Shown here: positions 1-6,993 of the stretch, piece after piece
Layout: each line of letters starts with the position of its first letter
Numbering within the stretch: the stretch's first letter is position 1
Source: a virus
IMG/VR virus record: IMGVR_UViG_3300042484_001988
Coordinates: 1 to 27,468 of that record
Direction: 5' to 3' (one strand)
Length of the DNA stretch: 27,468 nt
The notes under the pieces: generated by a model
What the model was told of the DNA's origin: nothing
Databases searched by the model: none
Seen by the model: only the letters and a program-made list of their open reading frames with translations
Translations under genes and position numbers: made by a program

Positions 1-138
1 GAGGCCGGCCAGGGCGTCGGGTGCGACGTCGAGCATGCTTGCGGCAAGCTCGCCGGTCGTGACGTCTGGGAAGTTGTGGGACACGACGATGCGGTCCATG
101 ACTGCGGCGAGCTTGAGGATCGCCGAGCTGTCGTCGTC
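1..138. repeat. Terminal direct repeat, left copy (circular overlap)
   Basis: Bases 1-138 match 27331-27468 except for base 12 (G here, A at 27342). Because a gene reads through the joint in frame, this is best explained as a closed circle read past its starting point, giving a unit genome of 27,330 bp. It is compatible with circularly permuted or cohesive-end DNA; it is not evidence of true phage terminal repeats. Confidence 0.9.
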
Positions 139-282
139 CGAGATCCCGGCGAGCTCGCCGTAGATCCGGGCCGGGAGGTCCTTAGCGGACCGGGTCTCGG
201 CCCAGTAGCCGGCGAAGTCGCCGGTCAACTCGACGCGAATGTTGCTTGGGGTGCGCCGCGCGGCGGCCTTGATCTGTGACAT
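1..282 (-). CDS. Tail assembly chaperone, upstream frame (5' part; runs over the circular junction)
   Basis: This gene starts with ATG at 282 behind a good ribosome site (GGAGGGGAGACCCA) and is open to base 1. In the circle it continues at 27330 and stops with TAA at 27288-27286, giving 108 residues. It sits directly after the major tail protein, the usual place of the lambda G / G-T type tail assembly chaperone, which coats the tape measure during tail assembly. A second frame, -1 relative to this one, stays open past the TAA and ends at 27086 with a typical chaperone C-terminal region. The gene is therefore probably read both as a short form and as a frameshifted long form. The assignment rests on position and frame structure, because the sequence itself is weakly conserved. 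Confidence 0.8.
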   Translation of the reverse strand, partial: MSQIKAAARRTPSNIRVELTGDFAGYWAETRSAKDLPARIYGELAGISDDDSSAILKLAAVMDRIVVSHNFPDVTTGELAASMLDVAPDALAGL

Positions 283-321
283 TGGGTCTCCCCTCCTATG
301 CTATCCCCCCCGAGTCCCGGA

Positions 322-1344
322 TCAGTCCGGAACTGGGAGGCTGCTGAGCTCGTTGACGATCTCGATCTCGACTGCCTTGTCGGCGGCCGGATCGTAGGCG
401 ACCGCCACCTCGATGGCGTAGGTCGTTAGACCGTCGACATCGCCGGTGATCGGCTCCACGCTGCGGACAATGCCCGCGACGTAGATGTCGACCGAGTGCG
501 CCGGGCTGCCGGCGTCGGCGAAGGCAAGGCGGAGCCAGACGGTCCCGCCGAGCTTGTCGTAGAACTCGCTGATCGCGGCCGGGTTCGAGCCGACCGTGAG
601 CGAGAGCGTGCCGCCGAAGGCGGTGGCGAACTGGTTGTAGCCGGCGTTGACCGTCGAGCCGACCTGGCTGAAGATCGGGCCGAGGCCGCTCGAGAGCTCG
701 AGTGACCAGTCGTAGAGGTAGTCGAAGGCGGTGTCGCCGGTGGCGAACGCGGTCTCCGTGTAGGCGGTCCAGGTGCGTCCGGCGATCGAGCGCGGCGTGA
801 CCGTTGGAAGGCCGGCGGTGACTGCGGTGGCCGTCTTGGCGACGTCCTTCGCGAAGCCGGCGAGGCCGAACGAGGTCAGGCCGCCCGACTCGGCGGAGAG
901 GGTGACGGACGACGGAAGGATACCGGTGACGTGGTAGCCCTGGTTGCCGTCGGTGACGAGCGCGTGCAGGGAGACCGGCGCCGTGGCGCTGCCGTCCATA
1001 CCCGGGGTCCAAGTCCAGGTCCATGAGCCGTCCTCGTTGTCAACGGGGGTAATCTCCTGGATGGCGCTGAGGTAGATTGGAAGCTCGTCGGTTGGGACGG
1101 CCGGGGCCTCGAGGCTGAACTCGGGCGACGTCTCAGTCAGGGTCGAGCGGCCGGTGATGACAGGGGTGCGGACGCCGACCGTGCGGTCTTCGCCGATGTC
1201 CCACGTCTGGCCGAGGTTGATCACGCCGGTCGGGGAGACCATGAGGCGGCGGCCGTACTCGGCGACGTTCGCCGCGTTGCCCGTGCCGTAGGCGGGCTCG
1301 GTCTGGACGACGATCTTGCTGAAGAGGGTGGTGCCGTTAGCCAT
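322..1344 (-). CDS. Major tail (tube) protein
   Basis: A 340-residue protein that starts MANGTTLF. The ATG at 1344 follows a clear AAGGAG ribosome site; the frame is open further upstream, but that extension is arginine-rich shadow sequence. The protein is rich in Thr, Ser, Val, Ala and Gly with short alternating hydrophobic stretches, as in beta-sandwich tail tube subunits. It lies between the tail completion gene and the frameshifted tail chaperone, the standard place of the major tail protein in siphoviruses. It would polymerise around the tape measure to form the tail tube. At 340 residues it is longer than a minimal tube protein, so an added surface domain is possible. Family placement is by synteny and composition, not by a diagnostic motif. 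Confidence 0.82.
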   Translation of the reverse strand: MANGTTLFSKIVVQTEPAYGTGNAANVAEYGRRLMVSPTGVINLGQTWDIGEDRTVGVRTPVITGRSTLTETSPEFSLEAPAVPTDELPIYLSAIQEITPVDNEDGSWTWTWTPGMDGSATAPVSLHALVTDGNQGYHVTGILPSSVTLSAESGGLTSFGLAGFAKDVAKTATAVTAGLPTVTPRSIAGRTWTAYTETAFATGDTAFDYLYDWSLELSSGLGPIFSQVGSTVNAGYNQFATAFGGTLSLTVGSNPAAISEFYDKLGGTVWLRLAFADAGSPAHSVDIYVAGIVRSVEPITGDVDGLTTYAIEVAVAYDPAADKAVEIEIVNELSSLPVPD

Positions 1345-1361
1345 TGTGGGTCTCCTTCTGT

Positions 1362-1793
1362 TCAGCTGATGCTGACGTGTTCGGCCTTGGTGATCTCGAC
1401 GGTTGCTTCTGCGTAGATGAAGGGCTCGCCTCCGTAGTCCTCGTTGTCGATCCGCGTCTCGGTTACCCGAGCCAGATCGCAGCTCCCGCCAAGAGTGAAG
1501 TCCGAGAGGACTGCATCCCGGAGGCGGCTCCGCCACGCCATCAGCGTGCTAAACCGTCGCGTATTGTCGCTGGTTGGCCGGAGGTAGACCCTCGCGGCCG
1601 CCCGGATCGTCGTGACGCGGTTGGCTGCTCCGTAGGTGATCGCGTCGGACGAGGGGAGCACGCAGAGGGCGGGGTTGGCGCTGATGGAATCAGGGGGCAC
1701 GATGTAGGCCACGCGGATCGGCTCGTAGCCCTGGGGAGGACCGAAGTTCTGGATCGCGTCGGCAAGCTTCTGGTGGAGGAGTAGGTCGTTCAT
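1362..1793 (-). CDS. Tail completion / tail terminator-like protein
   Basis: A 143-residue protein starting MNDLLLHQKLADAIQ. It begins inside the stop codon of the connector gene (TAATG overlap at 1791-1795), so the two are probably translationally coupled. Length, an amphipathic N-terminal helix and a following mixed alpha/beta region, plus its place immediately before the major tail protein, fit the minor tail/terminator proteins that cap the tail and join it to the head. No catalytic motif is visible. It could alternatively be called a head-tail adaptor; the role comes from gene order. Confidence 0.62.
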   Translation of the reverse strand: MNDLLLHQKLADAIQNFGPPQGYEPIRVAYIVPPDSISANPALCVLPSSDAITYGAANRVTTIRAAARVYLRPTSDNTRRFSTLMAWRSRLRDAVLSDFTLGGSCDLARVTETRIDNEDYGGEPFIYAEATVEITKAEHVSIS

Positions 1794-2386
1794 TAGTAGG
1801 CGAGCCCGGTGCGGCGGCGGTACGGCTCGAGCAGGAGGGCAGCCTCGGGGTGGAGGCGGGCACCGAGCCGGATGATTCCGGTCTCCGCGCTGCCGATCAC
1901 GCCGAAGGGGGCTTCCTTCGCACGATAGAGCATCATCACCTGAATGAGGCAGGCGATCTTGACCGGCTCCGGCACGGCCGGGAAGCCCCAGGTGCCGACG
2001 ACTCGGAGGCCCTTGAGGGTCCCGACCGGGAAGCTCTTCGTCCCCCAGGGGGTCGTCGAGACGTGATTGAAGGGGAGTCCGTCGGTGCTGGCGTTCTCCG
2101 GGAGCGACACGTAGTCGGTGCCGGCGGTCCAGGTAGTCTCGTAGGAGCCGTCCGCGTTGTCGTCGGTCTTGACCTCGGTCGCGCTGACCAGGTCGTCGAT
2201 CCGAACGATGCCGGCGTCTTCCGGAGTGTAGTAGCGGGTCTCGACCGCGCTATCGAAGCGGCGGTTGGTGTAGCTGTCAATCAGCGCGCTGGTGGCCGTG
2301 ATCAGTCGCTCGAGGATAGCGTCGTCGGCAGCGTCGGCAATGTCGAGCTGGCGCTTGGCGTCCGCGAGGCTGATGTAGGTGGCCAT
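1793..2386 (-). CDS. Head-tail connector protein (HK97 gp6-like adaptor)
   Basis: A 197-residue protein. The N-terminus is the helical pattern typical of gp6/YqbG-type connectors: MATYISLADAKRQL, then a helix ending in SALIDSYTNRRFD. This is followed by a beta-rich middle with repeated Tyr/Trp positions and a helical end with YRAKEAP. Such proteins form a ring below the portal to which tail completion proteins bind. It starts one base after the stop codon of the 89-residue gene, and its own stop overlaps the start of the tail completion gene. The N-terminal helical repeat makes this the best supported of the small head-tail genes here. Confidence 0.8.
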   Translation of the reverse strand: MATYISLADAKRQLDIADAADDAILERLITATSALIDSYTNRRFDSAVETRYYTPEDAGIVRIDDLVSATEVKTDDNADGSYETTWTAGTDYVSLPENASTDGLPFNHVSTTPWGTKSFPVGTLKGLRVVGTWGFPAVPEPVKIACLIQVMMLYRAKEAPFGVIGSAETGIIRLGARLHPEAALLLEPYRRRTGLAY

Positions 2387-2387
2387 G

Positions 2388-2657
2388 TTAGACGTTCCCG
2401 ATGATCAGGATCTGGATGCTTGGGGTGCCCGCGCTTGCGATGCCATAGAGCTTGTCGTTCGCGCCGAGGGTGATTGCCGTGGGACCGGCTCCGGTATCAA
2501 GGCCCATGCCGTTGGAGGCGGTGACGTTCGAGCCGCCGAGGTAGACGGTGCCGGCGCCCTGGTGATGAACGATCAGGCGGCATCCGTCGACGTCCGCAGT
2601 GACCAGAAGGGTGGCGGTGGAGGCGTTGGTTGCGACCTGTGTGCTGGTAACTGCCAT
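2388..2657 (-). CDS. Small beta-rich head protein (possible decoration protein)
   Basis: An 89-residue protein starting MAVTSTQVATNASTATLL behind a GAGGAG ribosome site. It is almost entirely short beta-type segments separated by Gly/Thr/Asn turns (YLGGSNVTASNGMGLD, then AITLGANDKLYGIAS). This pattern is common in small phage proteins encoded between the capsid and the connector. The most economical reading is a capsid decoration or small structural protein, but no motif proves it. It ends one base before the connector start and follows the 74-residue gene closely. Confidence 0.62.
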   Translation of the reverse strand: MAVTSTQVATNASTATLLVTADVDGCRLIVHHQGAGTVYLGGSNVTASNGMGLDTGAGPTAITLGANDKLYGIASAGTPSIQILIIGNV

Positions 2658-2658
2658 G

Positions 2659-2883
2659 TTAGCTCCTCTTCCCGCGGGCCTTGCGGACCGTCGGAATCAT
2701 AGCGACCTCGATGGTCGCCGGTGCTGCTTCGGCCAGTTCGACCGGAGCGTCGATGTGGACTGCGAGTCCTTGTGCGATGAGGTTCTTCGCCTCGCTCGCT
2801 GGGAGGTCGATGAGTCCGCCGCGCTTCGGCCAGGGCTGCCCGTTGCGGGTCCCTGTGATCTCGAAGAGCATCCGGATGAACAT
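2659..2883 (-). CDS. Small head-region protein of unknown function
   Basis: A 74-residue protein. The first ATG (2883) follows a strong AAGGAGGGGGAAG ribosome site; a second ATG lies four codons later. The N-terminal half reads as a short beta segment followed by IDLPASEAKNLIAQGLA, a helix pattern seen in many small proteins next to phage capsid genes. The C-terminus is basic (KARGKRS). It is the first gene after the strong hairpin that follows the major capsid gene, so its level may be lower than that of the capsid. Likely structural or assembly related; I cannot name the function. Confidence 0.55.
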   Translation of the reverse strand: MFIRMLFEITGTRNGQPWPKRGGLIDLPASEAKNLIAQGLAVHIDAPVELAEAAPATIEVAMIPTVRKARGKRS

Positions 2884-2907
2884 CTTCCCCCTCCTTGCTT
2901 CTGCTGC

Positions 2908-2935
2908 CGGGGGCCGGGCCGAAGCCCGACCCCCG
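2908..2935 (-). terminator. Strong UUCG-loop hairpin after the major capsid gene
   Basis: On the mRNA a 12-base-pair stem (one G-U pair) closes on a UUCG tetraloop: left arm CGGGGGTCGGGC, right arm GCCCGGCCCCCG. It lies 20 bases after the capsid stop codon and before the ribosome site of the next gene. No U run follows. It likely reduces read-through or protects the capsid mRNA end, raising capsid relative to downstream proteins. Confidence 0.65.
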
Positions 2936-2955
2936 AACAGTCAGGGTGTCAACGA

Positions 2956-4095
2956 TCAGACGTTGGCGCCCTTGAAGCTCTTGACCGCGTTCGGGTCGAC
3001 GAGACCGGTCACGCCGCGGACCTGGACCCGGAAGGTCACAAGGCCGTTAGCGAACGCAAAGTCCGTCGAGCTGGCGATCTGAACGCCACCCACGAGGGCA
3101 GTCTTCACGGCACCGAGGTCACCGAAGACAAGGCTCAGGGCCTCGTCACCGTTGTCCGCGAGTGCGGCCGAGTAGACTGGGATCCCGAGGATCGTGTCTG
3201 GCTGACCAACGTTGCCGGCTTCGAAGATTGGCCGGTCGTTGCCGTCCAGGATCTTGCGAAGGCCCGCGAGCGTCGCGTCGTTGCACAGGAAGCCGCGCTT
3301 TGGGGCTCGGCGGTACTGCTGCTTGACCGAGTATACGAGATCGATGAGATCCGCGTACGCTGGGGTGATGGCAGCGCCCTGCTTGCCGACCGTTGCGGCA
3401 GCTGCGACGGCTGGGCCAGCAACTGCGCCATGGGCAACAGCGACTTCGGCTCCGGCCTTCTCAGCCACGTAGGCCGAGACGTCCCAGGCTGCGTCCTGGA
3501 CGATCTCGTCCGTGAGCTGCAGCAGGGTGGCGTACTTGGCCGCGGTGAGGTTAAGGGTTGAGTTCGTGCCGTCCGACTCGCCGATCGAGCCAGCCTCGGC
3601 TACCGCTGCGGCAGTGCCAAGAGCGGTAACGCGTGGGAAGCTGATTTGATTGCCGGTCGACAGGGTGATCACGTCAACAACCGCTGGGTTGAGGAACGGG
3701 TTCACCTGGCCTGCAGTGACCCAGACACGGTCCGCAACCGACACCGGATTGGTGAAGGTCGAGCGGGAGATGTCGCGGTACTCAATCGTACCACCCTCGC
3801 GGGCGATTCGGCGGAGCTCCGTGTTGTCGTCAGTTGCTGGCTTTGGCTTGGCTGGGGTGAGCACCGACGCGAACTTCGCGCGGACTTCCTCGGCGGCAGC
3901 CGCTGCGTCGGCCTGGGCCGACAGTGTCTTGATGGAGGCGTCGAGCTCGTCGATCTTGGCCGTGTTGGCCTCGAATGCGGCGGTCTCTTCCTGGGTGAGC
4001 TCGCGCTTCTCAGCAGCGGCCGTCTCGGCGAGGGTCTTAGCCTCGGTCCAGAGGGCGGCACGTGCCTCGGCGCGGGCAGCGATGACCTTGTCCAT
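2956..4095 (-). CDS. Major capsid protein, HK97 fold
   Basis: A 379-residue protein. The ATG at 4095 follows a strong AGAAGGAG ribosome site. Residues 1-75 form a charged, alanine-rich coiled coil (delta/scaffold domain), which in HK97-type phages is removed by the prohead protease during maturation. The rest has the usual HK97 landmarks: a Ser/Thr-rich transition near residue 110, a long region with LLQLTDEIVQDAAWDV (spine helix) and a C-terminal beta segment with TFRVQVRGVTGLVDPNAVK. It directly follows the protease and precedes the connector genes. The upstream extension of the open frame is arginine-rich shadow and was excluded. Confidence 0.92.
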   Translation of the reverse strand: MDKVIAARAEARAALWTEAKTLAETAAAEKRELTQEETAAFEANTAKIDELDASIKTLSAQADAAAAAEEVRAKFASVLTPAKPKPATDDNTELRRIAREGGTIEYRDISRSTFTNPVSVADRVWVTAGQVNPFLNPAVVDVITLSTGNQISFPRVTALGTAAAVAEAGSIGESDGTNSTLNLTAAKYATLLQLTDEIVQDAAWDVSAYVAEKAGAEVAVAHGAVAGPAVAAAATVGKQGAAITPAYADLIDLVYSVKQQYRRAPKRGFLCNDATLAGLRKILDGNDRPIFEAGNVGQPDTILGIPVYSAALADNGDEALSLVFGDLGAVKTALVGGVQIASSTDFAFANGLVTFRVQVRGVTGLVDPNAVKSFKGANV

Positions 4096-4198
4096 TGTAG
4101 GACTCCTTCTTGCTATCCGGTTGGATTGATCCGATCTCCGGGGAGCCGCTGCGGGGAGCTCGCGCTGAGCCGCTTGGCCGGGCCTCGACCGTTGTTGA

Positions 4199-5527
4199 TT
4201 ACTTGCGCCGCGCCTCAATGGAGGCGAGGTAGGCAAGCGTCGAGGGCGGCACGACGGGTGTCAATGCTTCCTCTTCGATGATCGCGGTGAGGGCCGGTTC
4301 GTCCGCGACTGGTGCGACGACTGGCTCCTCCTCATTGTCGGCGCCAAGGGCGCGGACGAGGATCGCGGTGCGGGTGACGTCGCCCGAGAGAAGTGCGTCG
4401 ACTGCGTCGCGTGCCTCCTCCGGTGAGACGTCGAGGCGGGCGGCAAGGGCGCGCACGGAGCCGAGGCCGATGGTGGCAGGATAGGCTGGGGTCTGGCCGC
4501 CAGATAGGAGGCTGACCTCGTGGAGACGGATCTCGCGCAGCTCGCGGACCGCGCCGTCCTCGTCCCACTTCTCGCCGTTCTTGGTTGGGATGCTGAAGCC
4601 GAAGCTCATGCCCATCGAGACGGCCTCGCCGGCGTCGAAGAGGGCGGCAAGGTCGTTGCCGCGCTGCGTGGCTGGGAGCGAGAGCTCGGCGATGAGACCG
4701 GTCTCGTCGGTGCGAAGGGTGAGGTTCCCCGCGGCGGTTGAGCCGAGGAACTCCATCGGGTCGTGCCCGTAGAGGGCGACGATGTTGGCCTCGCCGCGCT
4801 CGGCGCGGGAGAGGGTACGGTTGAAGGCGGTCGGCTTGATCACCTCGGTGAAGCCGAGACCCTCCGAAGGGCTGTCGAAGAGCGCGACGTAGCCGGAGAA
4901 GGTCCGACCGTCATCGCGGACGGTGAGGGCGGATGTCTTGGTCGTGCGGTACTCCATGCCGACCGGTAGGGCGGCGGGCTTCTGGGTCATGGGGCGCTTC
5001 TCCTCTCGGGTGTCTTCGTCTTCTGCTTCGCCTTCCTCGGATGCCTGATAGCGCTCGACCCATGCGAGCACACGATCAGCGTCCTCGGCGTCGGTCGGGT
5101 CTACGGCCCAGAGGTAGGCGGCCACGGCGCCGGGGCCGGGGAACCGCTCGTCGGCGGGGTCGCTGTTCTGTGCGACGCCTTCCCAGTCGGCGCGGTGTCG
5201 CGCGATCCAGGCGGCCATGCGGTTGACCTTGTCCTCGGTGATGCGGCCGGCGGCGATGTCGCGGGCCTCTTCGACGGTCTGGTCGGTGAGTCCGTCGCCG
5301 CCCTTGCCCTCGGCGTAGAACTTGAGCCCGAGCTCGGCGCTGCGACGCATCTTGGCGAGCAGGTCGATCGAGCGCTCCTCGGCCTCGGCGATGTTGAGGG
5401 CGGTGAGTTGCGCGGTGGCCTGGGTCTCGGTGGCGTGGCAGCCGCCGGGAACGATCTCATTGGTCTCGGACTTGACCACGGCGACGCCTTCGCAGTCGTC
5501 GCGGCCTGATTGTAGTTCGTACGGCAT
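4199..5527 (-). CDS. Prohead maturation protease with long N-terminal extension
   Basis: A 442-residue protein in at least three parts. Residues 1-50 hold a small Cys/His segment (GGCHATETQATAQLTAL) seen at the start of some actinophage capsid proteases. Residues about 55-160 are a separate helical domain (EGKGGDGLTDQTVEEARDIA, then RMAAWIARHRAD). Residues about 190-355 are the HK97 prohead protease (S78-type): likely catalytic His255 in YGHDP, Ser308 in MSFGF and Glu337 in LHEVS. An acidic/proline-rich tail follows. It would cleave the capsid delta domain in the prohead. Typical members are 180-250 residues, so this one is unusually long. An internal ATG at codon 180, just before the protease domain, could make a shorter form. 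Confidence 0.9.
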   Translation of the reverse strand: MPYELQSGRDDCEGVAVVKSETNEIVPGGCHATETQATAQLTALNIAEAEERSIDLLAKMRRSAELGLKFYAEGKGGDGLTDQTVEEARDIAAGRITEDKVNRMAAWIARHRADWEGVAQNSDPADERFPGPGAVAAYLWAVDPTDAEDADRVLAWVERYQASEEGEAEDEDTREEKRPMTQKPAALPVGMEYRTTKTSALTVRDDGRTFSGYVALFDSPSEGLGFTEVIKPTAFNRTLSRAERGEANIVALYGHDPMEFLGSTAAGNLTLRTDETGLIAELSLPATQRGNDLAALFDAGEAVSMGMSFGFSIPTKNGEKWDEDGAVRELREIRLHEVSLLSGGQTPAYPATIGLGSVRALAARLDVSPEEARDAVDALLSGDVTRTAILVRALGADNEEEPVVAPVADEPALTAIIEEEALTPVVPPSTLAYLASIEARRK

Positions 5528-5537
5528 TGGGTGCTCC

Positions 5538-6797
5538 TTACAGTCCGGAGAGGCGTCGCGCCTCAGCTGGATCGATGCCGGCGTCGATGAGGCTCGCGTA
5601 GAGCGACGCCTTCGCCTGGATCTCGGCGGTGGCTACCGGCGCGAGGTTCAGCGGACGGAGATACTCGTCGCCGCCTTCGTAGGGCGGAACGTCTTCGAGC
5701 TTGCGCACGTCGTTCGGCGAGGCCCACCCGTTACTGATCGCCACCGCGTGCGCCTGGTAGCGCTCGAGGGTGGTCGGTCGGAGCAGGGCGTCCGGGTTGA
5801 AGCGGATGAAGGTGGTGTCGCCCACGACGAGGCGCTGAAGGCCGGCCTCGATGCGAACGATGAGCGGATAGAGTCCGGTCCGGAGCCAGGCCGAGAGCTG
5901 GGCCTCGACCGAGGCGTAGCTCTGCGCACCGGGGGTCGAGACGCTCAAGAGGGCCAGGGGCACGGCGTAGATGCGCGCGACCTGTTCCACAGTCCACCCA
6001 AGTTGCTCGATGAGGGCGAGCTCGCTGACGCGGATCGGGAGCGTCTCGAACTTCGCGCCACCGGAGAGGACCGCGACGCGGTGCGCCTTGGCGACACCTT
6101 CATGGCGACCGGCGAAGCCTTCGCGGATCTCGGCGGCCTGCTCGGGGGTGAGCTCGCCGGGGACCTCGACCACGCCGCCAACTGTGGCGCCCTGGCTGAA
6201 GAACTTCTCGGAGAACTGCTCGCCGGCGATGGCGATGCCGAGGGTGCGGGCGTGATGCTGGATTGGTGAGAGGCCCCGCTGATCGTCGCCCGTTGCGAAC
6301 AGCGTCATGTGGACGATCTCGTCGGCGGTGAGGCGGCTGGTGCCGGTGCCGGCGAGGATGTTGTAGAACGGCGAGCGGTCTGGGTTCAGCCCGACCTCGA
6401 CGTTGCGGGGGTCGAGCGCGTGGACCTCGGTGATCTCACCGCGCTCGTCGCGGATGGTCAGGAGGAAGGCGTTGCCGTCGGTGAGCAGGCTCGTCACGAT
6501 GCGGTGGCGCAGGTCGAAGCCGGTGAAGTTGGGGTTCTGCGGGACCGGGTTGTCGAGCCAGGCCGGGCGCGGGAAGTAGGGGCGGCGCTCGCCGTTGACG
6601 CGCACGTAGGCGCCAACCGGAAGGCTGGCGATGGTGTCAGCGTAGAGGCGGACCGCCGCGTAGACTGCGGCGATGCCGAGGGCGCTATCCTGGGTCACGC
6701 GACTGTTGTCGCTGCTCCAGGCGGTAGAGGTGACGAATGCCTGGTTCGGGGTGATGGCCCGGGTGGACCCGGAGAGCGCGCGGCGGATGATGCTCAC
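5538..6797 (-). CDS. Portal protein, HK97 family
   Basis: A 419-residue protein starting with GTG, which overlaps the stop codon of the small membrane protein (GTGA). Typical portal features are the N-terminal VYAAVRLYADTIASLPVGAY segment, LLTDGNAFLL, and AEIREGFAGRHEGVAKAHR, followed by the clip/wing regions and WASPNDVRKLEDVPP near the C-terminus, common in HK97-type portals. Twelve copies form the ring at one capsid vertex through which DNA is pumped by the terminase and to which the connector binds. Gene order terminase-portal-protease-capsid is canonical. Confidence 0.93.
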   Translation of the reverse strand: MSIIRRALSGSTRAITPNQAFVTSTAWSSDNSRVTQDSALGIAAVYAAVRLYADTIASLPVGAYVRVNGERRPYFPRPAWLDNPVPQNPNFTGFDLRHRIVTSLLTDGNAFLLTIRDERGEITEVHALDPRNVEVGLNPDRSPFYNILAGTGTSRLTADEIVHMTLFATGDDQRGLSPIQHHARTLGIAIAGEQFSEKFFSQGATVGGVVEVPGELTPEQAAEIREGFAGRHEGVAKAHRVAVLSGGAKFETLPIRVSELALIEQLGWTVEQVARIYAVPLALLSVSTPGAQSYASVEAQLSAWLRTGLYPLIVRIEAGLQRLVVGDTTFIRFNPDALLRPTTLERYQAHAVAISNGWASPNDVRKLEDVPPYEGGDEYLRPLNLAPVATAEIQAKASLYASLIDAGIDPAEARRLSGL

Positions 6798-6934
6798 TTA
6801 GTGCTCCTATCGGCTGCGAGTCCGGTGAGGACCAGGAAGGCCCCGGTGACGAACAGTCCCAGGGTTGGGCCGACGGTCCAGGCCGCGGCGGCGATCAGTA
6901 GGAGGCCGGCGGCCTCGAGGACGGTAGAGAACAT
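6794..6934 (-). CDS. Small membrane protein between terminase and portal
   Basis: A 46-residue protein starting MFSTVLEAAGLLLIAAAAW. The ATG at 6934 has one of the strongest ribosome sites in the window (AAAGGAGGAGCAAC). It is nearly all hydrophobic, with one or two membrane spans separated by a Gly/Pro turn (TVGPTLG), and ends with a short charged tail (ADRSTK). Its stop overlaps the GTG start of the portal gene. The open frame extends upstream, but that part is proline/arginine-rich shadow. Function unknown; a membrane protein here could affect DNA entry, superinfection or assembly, but that is speculation. Confidence 0.7.
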   Translation of the reverse strand: MFSTVLEAAGLLLIAAAAWTVGPTLGLFVTGAFLVLTGLAADRSTK

Positions 6935-6993
6935 GTTGCTCCTCCTTTGCGCTGGCCTCGTAGGTGATCGCGGGGGGCTCGTGCTCGCCGCGG

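Noticed and set aside
1-138. True terminal redundancy (long direct terminal repeats) of the virion DNA
   Set aside because: The overlap lies inside a gene, is short, and is fully explained by a circular assembly read past its start point.
2599-3561. Plus-strand open frame opposite the capsid and small head genes
   Set aside because: It spans several well-supported genes on the minus strand and their ribosome sites; no family features.
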